NCBI GenBank assembly: GCA_963792365.1
Contig: CAWBVW010000007.1
Span: 62,001 to 126,000, forward strand
Direction: 5' to 3'
From: JAOUGY01 sp963792365
Lineage (GTDB): Bacteria; Actinomycetota; Acidimicrobiia; Spongiisociales; ZC4RG35
Length of the DNA: 64,000 nucleotides
The position numbers and the translations under genes are program-made. The notes beneath the pieces are model-generated. The model searched no databases, was not told the DNA's origin, and worked only from the letters and a program-made list of their open reading frames with translations. Shown piece by piece: positions 16,481-23,807 of the stretch. The stretch's first letter is position 1; each line of letters opens with the position of its first letter.

Positions 16481-16497
16481 TGACCACAACTGACCAC
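16481..16497. promoter_or_regulatory. Direct repeat TGACCAC in a divergent control region
   Basis: TGACCAC occurs twice (16481-16487 and 16491-16497), 10 bp apart start to start, i.e. on one face of the helix. It lies 24 bp upstream of the 2-hydroxyacid dehydrogenase ATG and between divergent genes. It may be a binding site for an activator or repressor. Confidence 0.35.
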
Positions 16498-16520
16498 CGC
16501 GGCTCGGTACCGTCGGGTCC

Positions 16521-17471
16521 ATGACTCGTTGTTCTGTCGCGGTCCTGGACGACTACCAGGAGGTCGCTGCCGATTTCGGAGCCTGGCACGAGGTGGATGG
16601 GGACATCACGTTCTTCACCGAGCACGTGGCCGACCACGACCTGCTGGTCGAGCAGCTGATGCCTTTCGATGTCATCGTGGCGATGCGGGAGCGCACCCCC
16701 TTTCCACGGGCGGTCATCGCCTCGCTCCCCAACCTCCGACTTCTGGTCACCACGGGCATGCGGAACGCCTCGATCGACTTGTCGGCGGCCAAGGAGCACG
16801 GGGTCACGGTGTGCGGGACAGACTCGCCGGGTCACGCCACCGCCGAATTGACGTTCGCCCTGATCCAGGCACTGGCTCGCGGGTTGGTCGGCGAGATCGA
16901 CTCGGTGCGTTCCGGTGGGTGGCAGCGTGGCTTGGGCCGCGATCTTCGGGGAGCCCAGCTCGGGGTGATCGGTCTCGGGCGCCTCGGGAGGCAAGTCGCG
17001 ACCATGGGCAAGGTGTTCGGAATGGACGTCTCCGCCTGGAGTCACAACCTGACACCCGAGAGAACCGAGGAGGTCGGTGTCCACCTCGTCAGATTCGACG
17101 AGTTGCTCGCGTCCGCCGATTTCGTCTCGATCCACGTCCGATTGAGCGACCGGACACGCGGGTTGATCGGGACAGAACAGCTTGCCCTGATGCGACCCGA
17201 CGCCTACCTCGTGAACACTTCACGTGGTCCGATCGTCGACACGAGTGCCTTGATCGCGGCCGTGCAGAACGGAGCCATAGCCGGTGCCGCGCTCGACGTG
17301 CATGACACGGAGCCGCTCCCCGCAGATCACCCCGTCAGGTCCGAACCACGGATCCTCGTGACACCCCACATCGGCTACGTCACCAGGCAGACCTACGAGA
17401 TCTTCTACGGCCAGGCCGTCGAGGACATCGTTGCGTGGCGCACCGGAACCCCCATCAGGATCCTGACCTAG
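16521..17471 (+). CDS. D-2-hydroxyacid dehydrogenase
   Basis: 316 residues. Two-domain 2-hydroxyacid dehydrogenase: NAD motif GLGRLGRQVATM near residues 154-165, catalytic Arg in LVNTSRGPIVD near residue 237, Glu in DVHDTEPLP and the His of TPHIGY near residue 287. These reversibly convert 2-keto acids to D-2-hydroxy acids with NAD(P)H (glycerate, phosphoglycerate, lactate types). There is no C-terminal ACT domain, so it is unlikely to be the serine-pathway SerA. The gene is monocistronic: it diverges from an SDR and its 3' end overlaps the convergent ATC-hydrolase-like gene by 17 bp. Confidence 0.9.
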   Translation: MTRCSVAVLDDYQEVAADFGAWHEVDGDITFFTEHVADHDLLVEQLMPFDVIVAMRERTPFPRAVIASLPNLRLLVTTGMRNASIDLSAAKEHGVTVCGTDSPGHATAELTFALIQALARGLVGEIDSVRSGGWQRGLGRDLRGAQLGVIGLGRLGRQVATMGKVFGMDVSAWSHNLTPERTEEVGVHLVRFDELLASADFVSIHVRLSDRTRGLIGTEQLALMRPDAYLVNTSRGPIVDTSALIAAVQNGAIAGAALDVHDTEPLPADHPVRSEPRILVTPHIGYVTRQTYEIFYGQAVEDIVAWRTGTPIRILT

Positions 17472-18597
17472 CGATTCGCTCTTGCCCCGTCGAGGCGCCC
17501 GACGGCGGGTAATGCCGTTCGACGAGGCGCTTCGCAGCCTGCCCCTCCTCCCGCATATGGTCACGAAGCGTTCTCCCGATCTTCGGGTAGAACCGGTCGA
17601 GAACAGTCCCGAACCTGAAGTCGAGGCGAGCCCTGAACAACGAGCCGCTGCCGAAAGGCTCGACCTCGAATCGGCCGCCTTTCGCCACGAGCGCATGGCC
17701 GCCAACAAATCTGAACGACATCCGGCGCGGAGCAATCACCTCGATCATCTCGAACCGGAGCCTCTCGCGTCGACCCCCCAGGACCTCAACGGCCTCCAGC
17801 TGAGAACCCACCTCGTTGGGTGGCCCGCTGGCCCAGCGTGCCGACACGTGATCCGGGTGCCACTCCGAGTAGTGGTCGGCCAGTCCCGAGACCCAGGCCC
17901 ACACTGCTTCCGGTGGCGCATCGATGAGTATCTCGTCCAGGAGCGTGCCGGGGCGAACGGTCTCCAGAGGCAGATACCGGAAGTCGCACCGGCTCCCTCC
18001 GGAGGCCAGGGTCTCGGTCCGCTCGAATCGAACGCCCTGAGCGGTCGCAGTCCGAGCATCCTGCACACAGATCACCCGGTCGCACAGCTCACTGGCGTCG
18101 AGTGCTTTGAAGTACTCGGCGACAACGCAGCGGGTGATGTCCACGCCGAATCCCTCGTCGATGTCGACATCGGCCATCACCCAGTCCGGTGATGAGTAGT
18201 ACACCCGAGCGGCGACGCGGGAGCCCCACCGGACTCGGTCGATTGGATCTCGGATCCAGAGCCCCGACAGCAGATAGAGAGCCCGCCGGAGCGGCATGAT
18301 CGATACGAAAACGATGTCGGACACGAGATCGGCGGCACGGTCCCATCCGAGATGCGGTTCGAGTGCCCGATGGAGCGCCAACACATGAGCAGATGTGCGC
18401 AGGAGATCTCTGGCACCGGCGCCGGTCGGAGGGATGCGAGCGCAATACTCCGGAACGGCGCGCTCGGCGGCGTCGATCACGGCGGCAGCGGTCGCGCTAT
18501 CGAGGTGGCCCCCTAGAACTCGACGTGCGGCCCTCCGCATCCGTCGCCGGGATCGCGGAATCCTGCGCCACAGTCTCACGACCTGATCGTGGCTCAT
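17455..18597 (-). CDS. ATC hydrolase-like domain fused to SRPBCC domain
   Basis: About 380 residues. The N-terminal 200 residues resemble the L-2-amino-thiazoline-4-carboxylate hydrolase family: CVVAEYFKALDASELCDRV near residue 155 and ERTETLASGGSRCDFRY near residue 193, with its Cys. From about residue 205, DEILIDAPPEAVWAWVSG begins a SRPBCC (START-like, polyketide-cyclase type) ligand-binding domain ending in LDRFYPKIGRTLRDHMR. ATC hydrolase opens a thiazoline ring toward cysteine. The fused domain may bind a hydrophobic substrate. The ATG at 18597 was chosen; a GTG at 18612 would add five residues. The 3' end overlaps the convergent dehydrogenase by 17 bp. Confidence 0.7.
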   Translation of the reverse strand: MSHDQVVRLWRRIPRSRRRMRRAARRVLGGHLDSATAAAVIDAAERAVPEYCARIPPTGAGARDLLRTSAHVLALHRALEPHLGWDRAADLVSDIVFVSIMPLRRALYLLSGLWIRDPIDRVRWGSRVAARVYYSSPDWVMADVDIDEGFGVDITRCVVAEYFKALDASELCDRVICVQDARTATAQGVRFERTETLASGGSRCDFRYLPLETVRPGTLLDEILIDAPPEAVWAWVSGLADHYSEWHPDHVSARWASGPPNEVGSQLEAVEVLGGRRERLRFEMIEVIAPRRMSFRFVGGHALVAKGGRFEVEPFGSGSLFRARLDFRFGTVLDRFYPKIGRTLRDHMREEGQAAKRLVERHYPPSGASTGQERIARSGS

Positions 18598-18711
18598 CCG
18601 CGAGACCAACACCAGAGGACGACGTCACGGCGGAGCGAGAGGTCGTTCGACCGTAGCGACCGCCGGTGTAACAGAGTTTGTTGGAAGATGAACTCCCGAG
18701 AGGAGGCGTCG

Positions 18712-18996
18712 ATGACGCAGACGGATCCCGCACTCGAGCGGGCGAGGACGCACGTGAAGATCGTGCGCGACTTCTTCTATCACCTCATGGTCTATGTGTT
18801 CGTCGGGACCTTGCTGGTGGTGATCGACAAGGCGGGCGGAGCGGATGCCGGCTTCTTCGGCCTCGACTTCGCCAACTGGGTCTTGCTCTTCTGGGGCCTC
18901 GGTGTGGTCGGGCACGCCATCTACGCGTACTTCGGTGACCATCGAGTCCGGAAGGTCTACCAAGACGAAAAGGCCAGGGAACTCAGCAATCGTTGA
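18712..18996 (+). CDS. 2TM-domain small membrane protein
   Basis: 94 residues from ATG 18712, chosen because AGGAGG (18701-18706) is 5 bases upstream; an ATG at 18688 lacks this. Two hydrophobic segments (about residues 21-39 and 50-71) flank a short polar loop, and the tail is charged. The layout, VHxxxFxxHLxVYVFVNxxL-like first helix (VKIVRDFFYHLMVYVFVG) and FWGLGVVGHAIYAY second helix match the '2TM domain' family, often found alone or fused to histidine kinases. Function unknown. Neighbours do not inform it. Confidence 0.75.
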   Translation: MTQTDPALERARTHVKIVRDFFYHLMVYVFVGTLLVVIDKAGGADAGFFGLDFANWVLLFWGLGVVGHAIYAYFGDHRVRKVYQDEKARELSNR

Positions 18997-19009
18997 GAAT
19001 CCGCGGCGA

Positions 19010-19486
19010 TCAGGCCCAGGGCGACGACAGCTCCATCGTCATGCAGACGCTGAACGGGTTGCGGGTGTAGTCGCCAAAGGGCTCGCACACTCGAAACCCC
19101 ATCTGGGAATACAGCTTCCGCGCCGGTGCGAATGCAGCACCCGTCCCGGTCTCGAGACTCACCCGGCTGTAGCCGCGATCGGTCGAGACCGCGATGAGGT
19201 GCTGCACCATGGCGCGCCCGACCCCCTGGCCGCGGGCGGTGCGAGCCGTGTGCATCGACTTGATCTCGCCGTGGACGTCGTCGAGAGCCCGAAGTGCGCC
19301 CACTCCGAGCAGGGAGCCGTTCCGCCGCGCGCTGTAGAACGTGACTGCCGGATCGAGGAGCGCTGCAACATCCATCGCGTGGACATGCCCCGGCGGCGTG
19401 ACCTCGCGGGCGAACGCAAGATGTGTCTGAAGTAGTTCCTGCACGTCGGCGGCACGGAGTTCTTCGGAGGCGATGATCAAGCTCAT
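19010..19486 (-). CDS. GNAT-family N-acetyltransferase
   Basis: 158 residues from ATG 19486. A single GNAT domain: beta-strand block SLLGVGALRALDDVHGEIKSM, acetyl-CoA pyrophosphate loop ARGQGVGRAMVQHL near residue 95, and the C-terminal KLYSQMGFRVCEPFGDY. The GEIKSMHT...RGQGVG pattern and FxPxGDY-like end resemble PhnO/ElaA-type small-molecule acetyltransferases (YsnE-like). Acceptor unknown. Monocistronic, 73 bp from the LigA-like gene on the same strand. Confidence 0.85.
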   Translation of the reverse strand: MSLIIASEELRAADVQELLQTHLAFAREVTPPGHVHAMDVAALLDPAVTFYSARRNGSLLGVGALRALDDVHGEIKSMHTARTARGQGVGRAMVQHLIAVSTDRGYSRVSLETGTGAAFAPARKLYSQMGFRVCEPFGDYTRNPFSVCMTMELSSPWA

Positions 19487-19559
19487 TAATCGTGGCGATG
19501 GGACGCTGAGGCTCGAGAATACCGGTCGTCGGTGGACCGGGTGGGCAGCCGGGAGAGGT

Positions 19560-19898
19560 TCAGGTGCCAAACGCCGGGTGACCGTGCGGCTCGACTGCAG
19601 CGTTGTACTCGGCGATCAGGTCCCCCACCGGCATCGAGTCACCGACCACGGAGCGAACCATCTGCCACAAGAGGAACGGGTGGGCCCCCATCCGGTAGAG
19701 CGTGGCGTAGTCGAAGTCGACGAAGGCTCGCCGCTCGTCATCTGTCAGCACTCCACCCTCCCACCGACCCGTCGCGCGGCCTCGTCCTGCTGCCTCCCAC
19801 GCATCGACAAAGCCTCCGGCGTCACTGCGAAACGCCTCGATCGATTGGTCGGTGAGATCGATGCCGATCAGGAGCATGTCAATCTCAGCGCGACTCAT
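19560..19898 (-). CDS. LigA-like small subunit of class III extradiol dioxygenase
   Basis: 112 residues from ATG 19898, overlapping the LigB-type stop as ATGA. The all-helical protein has DDERRAFVDFDYATLYRMGAHPF (about residues 53-75), which is characteristic of the alpha subunit of protocatechuate 4,5-dioxygenase (LigA) and of LigA-like domains. In that family the alpha subunit caps the active site of the beta subunit. Gene order large-then-small subunit, with overlap, supports an alpha2beta2 complex with the neighbouring LigB protein. The ring substrate is unknown. Confidence 0.82.
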   Translation of the reverse strand: MSRAEIDMLLIGIDLTDQSIEAFRSDAGGFVDAWEAAGRGRATGRWEGGVLTDDERRAFVDFDYATLYRMGAHPFLLWQMVRSVVGDSMPVGDLIAEYNAAVEPHGHPAFGT

Positions 19899-20734
19899 GG
19901 CGTCGCCCACGCAAAGAACGGTTCGGCGCCGAAACGGCATCCCACCTGTGCCGCTATGTCGGCTGGGGAACCGGCTGCCGCCAGCAGGGACACGAAATCG
20001 AGGAACTGAAATCCCAGATTCCCGGCGCGGGCCAAACGCTCGAAGGTGCAGCCCGACTGCGCCGCCTCGAGATCGCCACGGGCGAGCCATCCCGTTGCTT
20101 CCTCGTCGAAGGCGGGATCGGGCGACACGCCGCGGAACTGACGCGGACCGCCGAGCTCGAATGCCAGGTGCCCGGTCGCAACCACCACCACACGCTTCTT
20201 GCTAGGGTCAGCTTCGATCGATGATCGGACATGCCGGCCGAGCGCCACGAACCGCTGGGCCGATGGAAGTGGCGGAGCGTTCGTGTTCGTGTGGATCGGC
20301 ACCACCGGCACGTCGAGGTTCGGCATCAGTTCGAGGAGCGGTACCACGTATGCGTGATCGAGCCACGGTCGGTTGGTGAACGCAAAGTCGATCTCCGATG
20401 TGAGCACATCCGATCCGGCGATCCTGTCGGCCAACTCGGTATCTCCGACCAGATCCACCTGGGGGAGCCCAAACGACCGCTCCTCATTGGGATGGGTGCC
20501 CCGGATGTGCGTCCCCCTCCCGATCGCAAATGCCGGCATGCTCTCGAACGTGTATTGGTGGAAGTGATCCGAGGCGATCGCCACCACCGCATCCGGCCTC
20601 GCAGCCTCGAACATGCTGCGAAATCTGTCGAAGTGCTCGAACACCCCGACGAGATCGGTGGCTTCGCGGTCGTCGCGTAGCCGCCACAACAGGGGTGTGT
20701 GCGGCACGCCGAATGCTCCCACCAGCTCAGCCAT
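19895..20734 (-). CDS. LigB-like catalytic subunit of class III extradiol dioxygenase
   Basis: 279 residues. The Fe(II) ligand and catalytic histidines expected in the LigB family are seen as H12 in GVPHTP and H57/H59 in SDHFHQY, with a further His in TGHLAFELGG near residue 190. The family cleaves catechol-type rings next to the hydroxyls (protocatechuate, gallate, 2,3-dihydroxyphenylpropionate). The SDHFHQY and ATGHLAFELGGPR segments resemble protocatechuate 4,5-dioxygenase-like proteins more than the gallate type, but this is a by-eye call. The start ATG at 20734 lies 8 bp inside the end of the Bug-like gene upstream. No other ring-cleavage genes are adjacent. Confidence 0.87.
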   Translation of the reverse strand: MAELVGAFGVPHTPLLWRLRDDREATDLVGVFEHFDRFRSMFEAARPDAVVAIASDHFHQYTFESMPAFAIGRGTHIRGTHPNEERSFGLPQVDLVGDTELADRIAGSDVLTSEIDFAFTNRPWLDHAYVVPLLELMPNLDVPVVPIHTNTNAPPLPSAQRFVALGRHVRSSIEADPSKKRVVVVATGHLAFELGGPRQFRGVSPDPAFDEEATGWLARGDLEAAQSGCTFERLARAGNLGFQFLDFVSLLAAAGSPADIAAQVGCRFGAEPFFAWATP

Positions 20735-21626
20735 CGACACCACCGGAAAGGCCCAGATCGGCGAGCCCCGCGACGAGAGCCGCCCGCTCGACTTCGAGGA
20801 ATCGCTCGTAGCCTCGCCGGACCAAATACGTGTCCACCCAATGGTGGCGCAGGAGCGCATCCGCCCACACGTCGTCGGCGACGGCAGCTGCGAGGGCGGA
20901 CTCCCACGCTTCGATTGCTTCCCCGGTCAGACCAGGTGGGCCGACGACACCTCGCCACGTTCCGATCACACAGTCGATTCCGAGCTCCGTCCACGTGGGC
21001 ACAGACTGGAACGGTGCTGCCATCCGCTCCGCAGCCGACACGGCCAGCACCCGAATCTCTCCAGTCTCGATCTCCGGGAGAGTGCTTGCGGCCGAGACCA
21101 CCGCGACCTCCGATCGACCCTCCAGGGTGTCGTCGATCGCGTGACGGGCCGAGTCGAAGACCCTGACCGGAGCGCTCGAAGGTTCGCCGCCACCTGCGCA
21201 GATCACTCGACCCAGCGCAATGTGGTTGACGTTCCCGCGCTCGGTCGCGATCGCCGAGACGACATCACCTCTGGCGACGCGACTCAGGAGGTCATCGATC
21301 GAACCAATGCTGCCATCGGCAGCAACGCAGAAGGCGAGAGCCTCCGTACACAGGAGGGCGAGGGGCGTCACATCGCGCTCGTCGATGACGGCCATACCCA
21401 GCGTCCGATTCGTGATGATCGTTGGCGAGCTGATCGACACGACCGTGGGATCTGCTCGCCTCTCGACCAGCGCGTCCCAGGCGTTCCCTCCTCCCCGGCC
21501 GGGGATGTTGGTGATCGAGATGTCGCCACCAAGAGCAGCCGCAAGCGCTCTCGCAGCGCGGTCCTGACCGCCGCCGGGCGGAGTCCCGGCCAGGATCTCG
21601 ACTCCGATGTGAGGGGGATCGGTCAC
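20727..21626 (-). CDS. Bug/TctC-like tripartite tricarboxylate-binding protein without signal peptide
   Basis: 299 residues from GTG 21626. The Bug/TctC fold is indicated by GTPPGGGQDRAARALAAAL (residues 14-32), NIPGRGGGNAWDAL, and later WRGVVGPPGLTGEAIEAW. Family members normally carry an N-terminal export signal and bring carboxylates to a TctAB transporter. Here the mature-like sequence begins at once (MTDPPHIGVEILAG), there is no hydrophobic leader, and no TctA or TctB gene is present. It may be a cytoplasmic ligand-binding protein for the coupled LigAB genes. A start further upstream was not found: the gene before it ends 37 bp away. Confidence 0.82.
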   Translation of the reverse strand: MTDPPHIGVEILAGTPPGGGQDRAARALAAALGGDISITNIPGRGGGNAWDALVERRADPTVVSISSPTIITNRTLGMAVIDERDVTPLALLCTEALAFCVAADGSIGSIDDLLSRVARGDVVSAIATERGNVNHIALGRVICAGGGEPSSAPVRVFDSARHAIDDTLEGRSEVAVVSAASTLPEIETGEIRVLAVSAAERMAAPFQSVPTWTELGIDCVIGTWRGVVGPPGLTGEAIEAWESALAAAVADDVWADALLRHHWVDTYLVRRGYERFLEVERAALVAGLADLGLSGGVDG

Positions 21627-21663
21627 GGAGCGAAGCTACCAACAACGCGCGTCTCGCGTCGGA

Positions 21664-22296
21664 TCACCACGGATGATCGCGTCCCTCCCACGTGACGAAC
21701 CGGCCGTGATCCTGTGGCGTGAGTCCGTCGAGAACTCGAACGATACCGTCCACGCTCTCTTCGACACCGAGCGGAGCGCCGGAGCCGCCCATGTCGGTTC
21801 TGACCCATCCGGGATGGACGACGACGGCCGTGGTCCCGGCGAGGCGCCATGCCTCGACCCGACGCCGAAACTCGTCGTTCAAAGCCGCCTTCGAGTCGCC
21901 GTAGTCTCCGAGACTTCCCGTGCGTCCCCTTCGTGACCCCAGCTGCGAAGTCATGATGGCGATCACGCCACCACTCGCGACACGGCCAGCGTCGAGCAAT
22001 GCCTGGACAACTTGGATCGGCGCAACCGCATTGACCGCCATGATCTCGGATCGGGGTCCGCTCATGATGCCGGCGGCGTGAATCACCCGGTCGAGCGGCT
22101 CGTCGATCTCCTCGGTGAGTCTCACGATTGCGGCTGGATCCCTGACATCGAGCTGATGGACGACCACATTGGGATGCGGGAACGGGCGGCCATCTCTCGT
22201 CGTGGCGTGAACGATCCATCCATCCGCCAGGTGCCGGTCGACCAGCCCCCGTCCGATACCTCTGCTTGCGCCCACGATGAGAACCTGTCGCACCAT
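21664..22296 (-). CDS. SDR-family oxidoreductase
   Basis: About 210 residues. Rossmann motif LIVGASRGIGRGLVDRH near the N-terminus, VIHAAGIMSG near residue 75, Ser in IMTSQLG and the catalytic YGDSK near residue 134. The chain is shorter than classical SDRs and resembles the carbonyl-reductase/CsgA-like subgroup that lacks the last strand. The C-terminus WEGRDHPW fits that subgroup (...DGxxxPW). ATG 22296 and an in-frame ATG six codons upstream (22314) are both possible. It is divergent, by only 42 bp, from the enolase-superfamily gene at 22339. Confidence 0.85.
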   Translation of the reverse strand: MVRQVLIVGASRGIGRGLVDRHLADGWIVHATTRDGRPFPHPNVVVHQLDVRDPAAIVRLTEEIDEPLDRVIHAAGIMSGPRSEIMAVNAVAPIQVVQALLDAGRVASGGVIAIMTSQLGSRRGRTGSLGDYGDSKAALNDEFRRRVEAWRLAGTTAVVVHPGWVRTDMGGSGAPLGVEESVDGIVRVLDGLTPQDHGRFVTWEGRDHPW

Positions 22297-22338
22297 CACA
22301 CCGTAACGCACCACGCGTCCCAGATAGGATCCAGCGCC

Positions 22339-23421
22339 ATGACGTCGATGCCCATCCGATCGGTCGAGGTAGCCCCGCTCTCGCTTCCCCTCGCTCGCCC
22401 CATCAGCAGCGCCCTCGGCACCTACACCTCCGTCGAGGGCGTGTCGGTGATCATCCGAACGGAGGGGGAATCAGGGTTCGGATTCAATCTCGGTCTGGGC
22501 GGATCACCCGGGGCCGCGATGGCCACATACATCCGAGACGAGTTGAGCCCGCTCGTGCTGGGGCAGAACGCCCTCGCACCGGAGGCGTTGTGGCACCGGA
22601 TGTGGTCTCCGAACAAGGCGAGGATGCGGGGTGGTCTAGGAGCGTGGGCCTTGTCTGCGATCGACATCGCCTGTTGGGATGTTGTCGCCAAGAGCGCCGG
22701 GCTGCCGCTCCACACGCTGCTCGGAGGCTTCAGAACACGAGTCCCGGTGTATGGAAGTGGGGGCTGGCACTCGCTCACCGACGCCGAGTTGGTCGACGAG
22801 TGCGAGCGCTTCGCGGCGTTGGGCATCACTGCCTACAAATACAAGGTCGGTTCCCATGCAGATCTGCGGAGGACCACAACGCTCAGACACGCGATGGGTG
22901 ACGACTTCACGCTTCTGGCCGACGGCAATCAGGGCTTCGACGTGCGGCGGGCGGTCGAGACCTCGCGCATGCTGGCCGACCACGGCGTCGCGTGGTTCGA
23001 GGAACCAGTCCTGGCCGACTCCGTGTCGGACCTCGCGGAGGTGGCATCGAGATCGAGCGTGCCGATCGCAGCCGGCGAGAACGCGTACTTCCGATGGGGA
23101 TTCCGCGAGATCTGCGATCAGAGGGCCGCATCGGTCCTCCAGCCCGATGTGGCTCGCTGCGGCGGCGTCACCGAGTTCCGCAAGATCGCCACCCTCGCAG
23201 AATCCCACAACCTCGCGCTCTCGAGCCATCTCTGGCACGAACTGTCGATCAGCCTGGTTGGTGCCTCGCCCGCCGGCTGGATCGCCGAGTACACCGACCT
23301 GCTCCCGGAGGGGACCTGGACCGCCGACTTCACAGTCGTCGACGGAGCAATCGAAGTGCCGAACACCCCCGGGCACGGTGTGGAACTCGCCCACAGCCCG
23401 ACCTCTGAACGTCGAACGTAA
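22339..23421 (+). CDS. Enolase-superfamily enzyme, mandelate racemase type
   Basis: 360 residues. Capping domain (residues 1-125) then a TIM barrel. Catalytic KxK is K167/K169 in AYKYKVG. Metal ligands are expected in LADGNQG, WFEEPV and AAGENAY. A His in LSSHLWHE near residue 298 with Asp in VLQPDVARCGG completes the mandelate racemase-type His-Asp dyad. These enzymes abstract a proton alpha to a carboxylate: racemases, sugar-acid dehydratases. The WFEEP and ENAYFRWGF segments resemble acid-sugar dehydratases or racemases, but the substrate is unknown. Its stop is part of the first unit of a tandem repeat (23404-23665). Confidence 0.9.
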   Translation: MTSMPIRSVEVAPLSLPLARPISSALGTYTSVEGVSVIIRTEGESGFGFNLGLGGSPGAAMATYIRDELSPLVLGQNALAPEALWHRMWSPNKARMRGGLGAWALSAIDIACWDVVAKSAGLPLHTLLGGFRTRVPVYGSGGWHSLTDAELVDECERFAALGITAYKYKVGSHADLRRTTTLRHAMGDDFTLLADGNQGFDVRRAVETSRMLADHGVAWFEEPVLADSVSDLAEVASRSSVPIAAGENAYFRWGFREICDQRAASVLQPDVARCGGVTEFRKIATLAESHNLALSSHLWHELSISLVGASPAGWIAEYTDLLPEGTWTADFTVVDGAIEVPNTPGHGVELAHSPTSERRT

Positions 23422-23665
23422 TACCCCAGCAGTGTGCCACACGCCTCCAGATCCGCCCGAGAGCCCGGGGTAGGTGAACCGCCCGGCCGACGGCACACTG
23501 CAGACCGCAAACCGAGGGGACCCACAGTGTCGAACGTCGAACGTAATACGCAATACGTAATACGTCAGCCGTGTCCCACGCCACCAGATCAACCCGAAAG
23601 CCCTAGGTAGGTCAACCGCCCGGCCGACGGCACACTGCAGACCGCAAACCCCGGAACCCACAACG
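23404..23665. repeat. Tandem duplication of a word-repeat unit (about 130 bp, two copies)
   Basis: Each unit begins with GTCGAACGTAATA (23411 and 23536) and contains a 44-bp core starting at 23470 and 23607 that differs at one base (GTAGGTGAACC / GTAGGTCAACC), then GGCCGACGGCACACTGCAG. The cores are 137 bp apart and the heads 125 bp apart, because copy 2 carries an extra ACGTAATACG word. Copy 1 begins inside the end of the racemase-type gene. No ORF is credible. Two copies with no unique spacers rule out CRISPR. Confidence 0.75.
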
Positions 23666-23673
23666 ATGGCCGT

Positions 23674-23745
23674 CGGCTGTCCGCTGTCGGCTGTCGGCCA
23701 CCCTTCCACCGCGACGTACGACGTCGAACGTACGACGTACAACGT
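23674..23745. repeat. Word repeats GTCGGCTGT and ACGTACGACGT
   Basis: GGCCGTCGGCTGTCCGCTGT and GTCGGCTGTCGGCC occupy 23674-23700, inverted relative to the GGCCGACGGC words in the tandem units just upstream. CGACGTACGACGT and CGAACGTACGACGTACAACG follow at 23712-23745. With the previous element they fill almost all of the 386-bp gap between the two enolase-superfamily genes. Confidence 0.6.
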
Positions 23746-23807
23746 GAGGGCGATCGCCGAACGGGAGGGTTACTGTGACGCTCCCACCGACCCGAGGAGG
23801 ACAGCCC

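Noticed and set aside
16395..17135. Open frame extending the SDR at 15612 upstream
   Set aside because: It is antisense to the clearly coding 2-hydroxyacid dehydrogenase; SDR homology begins at ATG 16394.
23404..23745. Possible CRISPR array
   Set aside because: Only two repeat units, imperfect words and no unique equal-length spacers; no cas genes nearby.
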